NCBI RefSeq assembly: GCF_014385095.1
Contig: NZ_JACRTC010000014.1
Location: 1-18,991, forward strand
Direction of reading: 5' to 3'
Origin: Zongyangia hominis
GTDB lineage: Bacteria > Bacillota > Clostridia > Oscillospirales > Ruminococcaceae
Length of the DNA stretch: 18,991 nucleotides
The translations under genes were made by a program, and so were the position numbers. The notes below the pieces were generated by a model. The model was not told the DNA's origin and made no database searches. It saw only the letters and a program-made list of their open reading frames with translations. Of the stretch, positions 14,995-18,991 are shown in pieces. Positions within the stretch are counted from its first letter, which is position 1. Each line of letters starts with the position of its first letter.

Positions 14995-16221
14995 TTAGGA
15001 TATCTGCTTAAATGTCAACAACCTATCTCTGTAATACTCATACTGCTTTTGCCTTGCCTCAATTTCGGCGGACAGCCCGCTTGTGATGTCGTTGCAAAGC
15101 GCGTCGAAGCGGTCAAGAATTGATACAATGCGCTCCTGTTCTTCAAGTGGGGGTACAGGAATTTTTGCCTTACTGATGTTATCGTTGTAAAGTCGTGCGA
15201 TAGTGCCGCCTGTTGACACCTGCCACGGCTGTAACTGATAGCAATAGAACAGATATTTGTTCAGCACAAGGCTTTCATCATTATCAATCCATACGATATT
15301 TGAATCTTGGAAATATGCAGGTTCCCCGTCAAAGATAACTGTTCGTCCTATTGTTCCGGCTGCGGATATTAAAATATCGCCTTTTTTCGGATAGGAGTAT
15401 GTAGCCTTATATTTCTCGAATGTTTCTTGTGAGATATAAGCATTTGCAATCCCGCCAAAAGTTCCAATTTTATAAAATGGCACGTCTCCTGCGGTGCTTG
15501 TTTCAGCTTTCATAATTCGCTTGCACATTGAAACTTTTCCAATATCTCCCAATTCCATCCAGATAACATTATCTTCGGTCATCAACAATTCATCCCGATA
15601 ATACTCATATTGTTTCTTTCTCGCTGTAAGCTCCGCTGTAAGCTCCGCTGTAAGCTCCGCTGTAAGCTCCGCGAAATTGTCCAATATACGGACAATTTCG
15701 CTCTGCACCGGCAGAGGGGGAAGTGGGATACGAAGGTCAAGTACATCTTTCATACTCGGATGTTTAATTCCAGACCCGCGATAAAAACCGTCTATCGTTT
15801 TCCCTTGCGTAAGAAGCCAATAATAAAGGTATTTATTCAAAAGAATATTTGTATCGGCTGATGTTGCAATTCTATTATCCGCAGTTACAAACTTTCCTTT
15901 GTAATATTTCATAACCTCGGCAACTGGTCTTGATTTCCCCCACGGAATAGCCACAATTTCTCCCTCACGCAAGTTATCTTCGGCCAGTTTCTCCGTAGTC
16001 CACCCCGTTTGTTCTCCTGTGGAAAGCAAGAATACATCACCGTTCTCTTGTTCTAATGCGAACAATTCAACCGCTAACAAATACGGATAGTTGATAACCT
16101 TTGGTTGCTTTTCTCTTCCTACTGCATTAAATCTTTTGTCCCAGATTGTAACTTTCCATAAAGGCGTAAAAGTTACCCCATCCGGGCAAAGCTCCTGTAT
16201 CAATTGTACTAACTTTCTCAT
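14995..16221 (-). CDS. hsdS: Type I restriction-modification specificity subunit S (EcoR124I-like, with ELTA repeats)
   Basis: The 408-aa protein has two target-recognition domains (about 1-165 and 215-360). Each is followed by a conserved helix with a shared pattern: IVRILDNF...KQYEYYRDELL (176-213) and IVSILDRF...KQYEYYRDRLL (365-402). TRD1 and TRD2 each read one half of a bipartite target; the helices set the distance between halves and hold HsdM. Inside the first helix, residues 185-200 are four repeats of E-L-T-A, encoded by four identical 12-bp units. The start ATG overlaps the hsdM stop by 4 bases (ATGA). TRD sequences vary freely in the family, so the target cannot be predicted. A single full-length S gene is present; no second or silent S cassette is seen in the window. 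Confidence 0.95.
   Translation of the reverse strand: MRKLVQLIQELCPDGVTFTPLWKVTIWDKRFNAVGREKQPKVINYPYLLAVELFALEQENGDVFLLSTGEQTGWTTEKLAEDNLREGEIVAIPWGKSRPVAEVMKYYKGKFVTADNRIATSADTNILLNKYLYYWLLTQGKTIDGFYRGSGIKHPSMKDVLDLRIPLPPLPVQSEIVRILDNFAELTAELTAELTAELTARKKQYEYYRDELLMTEDNVIWMELGDIGKVSMCKRIMKAETSTAGDVPFYKIGTFGGIANAYISQETFEKYKATYSYPKKGDILISAAGTIGRTVIFDGEPAYFQDSNIVWIDNDESLVLNKYLFYCYQLQPWQVSTGGTIARLYNDNISKAKIPVPPLEEQERIVSILDRFDALCNDITSGLSAEIEARQKQYEYYRDRLLTFKQIS
15622..15669. repeat. Four perfect 12-bp tandem repeats inside hsdS (ELTA x4)
   Basis: The unit CGCTGTAAGCTC occurs four times without any mismatch (15622, 15634, 15646, 15658). On the coding strand each unit reads GAG CTT ACA GCG, Glu-Leu-Thr-Ala. 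The unit length is a multiple of three, so gain or loss of copies keeps the frame and changes the spacer helix by four residues. In EcoR124I and EcoR124II two and three TAEL repeats give targets with 6 and 7 spacer bases. Confidence 0.95.
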
Positions 16222-17783
16222 GCTTCTCCCCCGATTTCCGCGATGACCCTGTCGATCTCATCCCGCAAAACCTGTTCGCGTGCCACGATCTCCGCAATTT
16301 CCGCATTCAGCTTGACAATATCAACCTTTTCCCGCGTGTCCTCCTGCTCGATGTAGGTCGATACGGAAAGATTATAGTCCTGCCCAGCAATCTCGCTGTT
16401 GGGCACAAGCCTTGTAAAATACGGCTTGTCCTCCCGTCCGGCATAGGCAGCAACAATGGTATCAATGTTTTCCTGCGTCAGCTTGTTGCTGTTCGTCACC
16501 TTGACGCACTCTTTGGAAGCGTCAATAAACAGGGTGGCGTTGTCCGATTTCGATTTTTTCAAAACCATAATGCAGGTCGCAATGCTTGTGCCAAAGAAAA
16601 GGTTATCGGGAAGCTGTATCACACAATCAATAAAGTTGTTGTCAATCAGATACTTGCGGATCTTCTGCTCTGCGCCGCCGCGGTACATTACGCCGGGGAA
16701 GCAGACGATGGCTGCCGTTCCGCTTGTGGCAAGCCATGCCAAAGCGTGCATGATAAAAGCAAGGTCAGCCTTTGATTTCGGGGCAAGCACACCCGCCGGG
16801 GAAAAGCGCGGGTCGTTTATCATCAGCGGATTTCCGGCGCCGTCCCATTTGATCGAGTAAGGGGGATTGGATACGATGGCTTCAAACGGCTCGTCGTCCC
16901 AATGAGCAGGCTCGGTCAGCGTGTCGCCATGGGCTATATCAAACTTGTCGTAGTCAATATCATGCAGAAACATATTGATCCGGCAAAGGTTGTAGGTGGT
17001 GATGTTGATTTCCTGTCCGAAAAAGCCCTGCCGGACATTCTCTTTGCCTAAAATCTTTGCCGCTTTCAGGAGCAGAGAACCAGAGCCGCAAGCGGGGTCA
17101 TAAACCTTGTTGATCTCCGTTTTGCCATAGACCGCAATTCGTGTCAGAAGTTCTGATACTTCCTGCGGGGTAAAGTATTCGCCGCCGCTTTTTCCGGCGT
17201 TGGAAGCATACATACCCATAAGGTATTCGTAAGCGTCACCAAAAGCGTCAATCGTGTTGTCTTGGTAGTTGCCCAACTTCATATCAGCGACGCCATTCAT
17301 CAGCTTTACAAGCCGTTCATTCCGCTTTGCAACGCTACCGCCTAACTTGTTGCTGTTTACATCAATATCGTCAAACAAGCCCTTAAAATCGTCCTCGCTG
17401 ACGCTTCCCTGTGCCGACGCTTCAATGTTGCGAAAAATTGCTTCAAGGGTTTCGTTCAGATTCTCGTCCTGTGGGGCCTTTTTCAGAACATTGCAGAATA
17501 ATTCACTCGGCAATATGAAAAATCCCTTTTCCTCCACAAGCCCGGCGCGGGCTTCCTCTGCGTCTGCGTCAGAGAGCGCCGCATAATCAAACTCGGCGTT
17601 TCCAGCTTCATGCTCCCCGCGATTGATATATCCTGTAAGGTTTTCAGAGATATAGCGGTAGAACAGCATACCTAAAACATATTGTTTGAAGTCCCACCCG
17701 TCTACGCTGCCGCGCAAATCGTTTGCAATATTCCAAATTATGCGGTGCAGTTCCGCGCGTTCCTGTTCTTTTCTTGTATCCAT
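16218..17783 (-). CDS. hsdM: Type I restriction-modification methyltransferase subunit M
   Basis: The 521-aa protein is an N6-adenine methyltransferase. An N-terminal helical HsdM_N domain (about 5-150, WDFKQYVLGMLFYRYISE) precedes the catalytic domain. SAM-binding motif I is DPACGSG (229-235) and the catalytic motif IV is NPPY (306-309). GGEYFTPQEV (200-209) is the usual segment just before motif I. Two copies with one HsdS make the modification enzyme that protects host DNA. The start ATG shares one base with the stop of the upstream regulator (TAATG), and GGAGG lies 10 bases before, so translation is coupled to the regulator. The stop overlaps hsdS. Confidence 0.95.
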   Translation of the reverse strand: MDTRKEQERAELHRIIWNIANDLRGSVDGWDFKQYVLGMLFYRYISENLTGYINRGEHEAGNAEFDYAALSDADAEEARAGLVEEKGFFILPSELFCNVLKKAPQDENLNETLEAIFRNIEASAQGSVSEDDFKGLFDDIDVNSNKLGGSVAKRNERLVKLMNGVADMKLGNYQDNTIDAFGDAYEYLMGMYASNAGKSGGEYFTPQEVSELLTRIAVYGKTEINKVYDPACGSGSLLLKAAKILGKENVRQGFFGQEINITTYNLCRINMFLHDIDYDKFDIAHGDTLTEPAHWDDEPFEAIVSNPPYSIKWDGAGNPLMINDPRFSPAGVLAPKSKADLAFIMHALAWLATSGTAAIVCFPGVMYRGGAEQKIRKYLIDNNFIDCVIQLPDNLFFGTSIATCIMVLKKSKSDNATLFIDASKECVKVTNSNKLTQENIDTIVAAYAGREDKPYFTRLVPNSEIAGQDYNLSVSTYIEQEDTREKVDIVKLNAEIAEIVAREQVLRDEIDRVIAEIGGEA

Positions 17784-18490
17784 TATTTTTTATCCTCCCG
17801 ACGCGTTATGTTTTTCTCATACATTCGTTTTGGAAGCTGCCGCAGATAAGCGCTGATTGCGCCGATGGCGTTTTCCATTAGCACTGCCGAAACTACATCG
17901 TTCTCAACAGGGAAGTAACCGTATTTGTTCATGGTCTGCCGCGCTTTCTCAATTTTCTCTGCGTTCTTCTCACGAGAAAGCTCCGTTACGCTGCCCTTGC
18001 TCAAGTCGTACATATAGTAGGCAAACAGGCTTTGCTTGATTTTCTCCATTGCATACTCAAACTCCGTGCTGGTCAGAAAATCATCTAAAACAGCAGTGTC
18101 CTGCTCGGCATATATTTTCGGGGCATCTTCGCTGCCGGAGTTTTCCTTGCAACGGATCAGTTCGTCTATTGCTCCGTCACAAAGGCCAAGCTGTTCGGAT
18201 ATGTCGTGATACTCCCGCTTGCGGGAATCGGAAAAGCCGAGTAAATATTCAACCGACACATCATAGAAATCTGCAAACGCAACAAGGTATTCAATGCTCA
18301 TGCTCCGCGTCCGCCCATACAGGGAGTGCATCGGGTCGTTAATTTCATAATTTTTTAGATTAGTGTGGCTGATGATTGTGCCGCGCTCTGCAAGCTGTTT
18401 GGAAAGCTGTTCAAAGGACAGCTTTTTTTCTTTGCGTAAATCCTCTAACCGTTCTTTGGTCTGTGCCATTCTCTGCTCATCATATAGCAT
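17783..18490 (-). CDS. XRE-type HTH regulator, first gene of the hsd operon
   Basis: The 235-aa protein has an N-terminal HTH of the Cro/C1 type (about 5-80: LRKEKKLSFEQLSKQLAERG, then ISHTNLKNYE, closing with YDVSVEYLLGFSD). About 150 further residues are helical, with a charged C-terminus; I do not recognise that part. ATG 18490 is preceded by AGGAGG at 10 bases. An in-frame ATG at 18538 is less likely, as it has no such site. It overlaps hsdM by one base, so the regulator is made together with the methylase and ahead of the nuclease. A control-protein role (delaying restriction after entry of the element into a new host) is inferred from position. Palindromes at 18507-18529 and 18612-18642 are candidate binding sites. 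Confidence 0.85.
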   Translation of the reverse strand: MLYDEQRMAQTKERLEDLRKEKKLSFEQLSKQLAERGTIISHTNLKNYEINDPMHSLYGRTRSMSIEYLVAFADFYDVSVEYLLGFSDSRKREYHDISEQLGLCDGAIDELIRCKENSGSEDAPKIYAEQDTAVLDDFLTSTEFEYAMEKIKQSLFAYYMYDLSKGSVTELSREKNAEKIEKARQTMNKYGYFPVENDVVSAVLMENAIGAISAYLRQLPKRMYEKNITRREDKK

Positions 18491-18506
18491 GGGATTTATA
18501 CCTCCT

Positions 18507-18529
18507 ATAAACAACAAACTAAAGTTTAT
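18507..18529. promoter_or_regulatory. Inverted repeat next to the regulator's ribosome binding site
   Basis: ATAAAC (18507-18512) and GTTTAT (18524-18529) form an inverted repeat; AAACT-AA-AGTTT (18516-18527) is nested in it. It abuts the AGGAGG (18501-18506) of the hsd regulator and shares the GTTTA half-site with the larger palindrome at 18612-18642. A bound regulator here would lower its own operon's expression. Confidence 0.45.
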
Positions 18530-18595
18530 GATTCGCATATACCATAAACCAATCTAATTTATTGTTGATATACGGGAAACGCACTCCTTTTCTTT

Positions 18596-18601
18596 TATAA
18601 T
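18596..18601 (+). promoter_or_regulatory. -10 box for the plus-strand HTH gene
   Basis: A perfect TATAAT lies about 80 bases before ATG 18682, in AT-rich DNA. No good -35 box is seen at 16-18 bases, so this is tentative. The start site near 18608 would put the large palindrome directly at the beginning of the transcript. Confidence 0.4.
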
Positions 18602-18611
18602 ACAAATATAG

Positions 18612-18642
18612 TTTACAGTTTATTTTAATTGTAAACTGTAAA
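18612..18642. promoter_or_regulatory. Perfect 11-bp palindromic operator in the divergent control region
   Basis: TTTACAGTTTA (18612-18622) and TAAACTGTAAA (18632-18642) are perfect complements with a 9-base spacer. Each arm holds two GTTTA-like half-sites. On the minus strand it contains TTTACA (18635-18630), 19 bases from TATATT (18610-18605), a possible promoter for the hsd operon. It therefore could control both the operon and the plus-strand gene, most simply through the XRE protein encoded at 17783-18490. Confidence 0.65.
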
Positions 18643-18681
18643 TCAATAAAATGCAATAGAAAATAAAAAAGGAGGCATTAC

Positions 18682-18915
18682 ATGGACAAAAGAAAAGAGC
18701 GGACAACAGACTATAACGACCTGCCCTAGATTTTGGATGTGTCGCACATTCAGCAAATCATGGGCATTTCAAAAGTAAGCGCCTGTGGGCTTGTCCATTC
18801 GGAGGGATTTCCCGTCATCCGGCATGGGCGGCTCATAAGAGTATCGAAACGAGCATTTTTTGATTGGTTAGAAAGACCTGCTAATAAAAGTCAAGTAGAA
18901 ATTTCAGATTTTTAG
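18682..18915 (+). pseudogene. Excisionase-like HTH protein interrupted by an in-frame amber codon
   Basis: AAGGAGG lies 7 bases before ATG 18682. The frame reads MDKRKERTTDYNDLP, then TAG at 18727-18729, then continues in frame for 61 codons to TAG at 18913-18915. The second part (ILDVSHIQQIMGISKVSA...LVHSEGFPVIRHGRLIRVSKRAFFDWL) is the winged-helix/MerR-like fold of excisionase-type proteins in Firmicutes elements. The normal start is thus cut off by one base change. From memory, the family has AYELVHS where this copy has ACGLVHS, a hint of decay. Re-initiation at TTG 18733, or read-through, could still give a product lacking the first 15 residues. Confidence 0.75.
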
Positions 18916-18991
18916 TGAAGCAAAAAAGGCAACACAAAATCAAGCCGCTGAGCGTTTCAAAATTAAAACGGCGGCCAGCCAGATGGTATAA
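18916..18991 (+). other. Unassigned right edge
   Basis: A GTG at 18915, overlapping the stop of the excisionase-like frame, opens a frame that stays open to the window end (VKQKRQHKIKPLSVSK...). It has no ribosome binding site of its own and is too short to judge. It may be the start of a further gene of the element. Confidence 0.2.

Noticed and set aside
15622..15669. Tandem repeat considered as a CRISPR or noncoding repeat
   Set aside because: Units are 12 bp, contiguous without spacers, and in frame inside hsdS, encoding a known type of spacer repeat.
1..18991. tRNA, rRNA, CRISPR array or complete insertion sequence
   Set aside because: None was seen: no cloverleaf with conserved T-loop, no spaced repeats, and no DDE transposase.

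Overview
The window looks like a piece of a low-to-mid-GC Firmicutes genome, most likely a gut Clostridia (Oscillospiraceae/Lachnospiraceae type). The reasons are strong AGGAGG ribosome binding sites, sigma-A promoters, a CarD regulator preceded by a small Cys-rich protein, a two-gene Ku/ligase pair, and a secreted fructan-type glycoside hydrolase. The left part (about 1-8800) reads as GC-rich host chromosome. The right part (about 8810 to the end) reads as an integrated, less GC-rich mobile island.

Host part. On the minus strand, 1-4487 is the N-terminal 1495 residues of a secreted multidomain GH32 enzyme (levanase/inulinase/sucrose hydrolase type), cut off by the window edge. It has a clear promoter, a possible CcpA (cre) site and a leader hairpin. 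A non-coding stretch (4609-4964) leads to a plus-strand promoter, immediately followed by a 16-bp terminator-like hairpin and then a two-gene unit: an 80-aa Cys-rich protein and a CarD-family regulator. A bidirectional terminator separates these from a minus-strand run: trmO (tRNA m6t6A methyltransferase) with its own promoter, and upstream of it the overlapping ku-ligD pair for non-homologous end joining.

Mobile part. A large serine recombinase gene lies next to ku. Its last ~35 codons appear to read out of the element into host DNA, and a plus-strand host ORF with an excellent RBS (8745) is cut at the same place, so this is the likely left attachment junction. Upstream of the recombinase lie an XRE regulator with its own promoter and palindromic operator, a strong terminator, and about 200 bp of dense inverted repeats that may be an origin of transfer or a structured RNA.

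The cargo is a complete EcoR124I-like type I restriction-modification operon on the minus strand, in the order XRE regulator - hsdM - hsdS - unknown 235-aa ORF - hsdR. The genes overlap or are tightly spaced. hsdS carries four perfect 12-bp tandem units (each encoding ELTA) in its central spacer. This is the same type of repeat whose copy number changes DNA target spacing in EcoR124I/EcoR124II, so the specificity of this system may be switchable by slippage. The unknown ORF inside the operon is AT-rich and unrecognised. A perfect 11-bp inverted repeat sits in the divergent control region at the right, in front of an excisionase-like HTH gene that has an in-frame amber codon at position 16.

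Limits: all family calls are from motif reading without database searches. The right end of the element and the C-terminus of the GH32 protein are outside the window.
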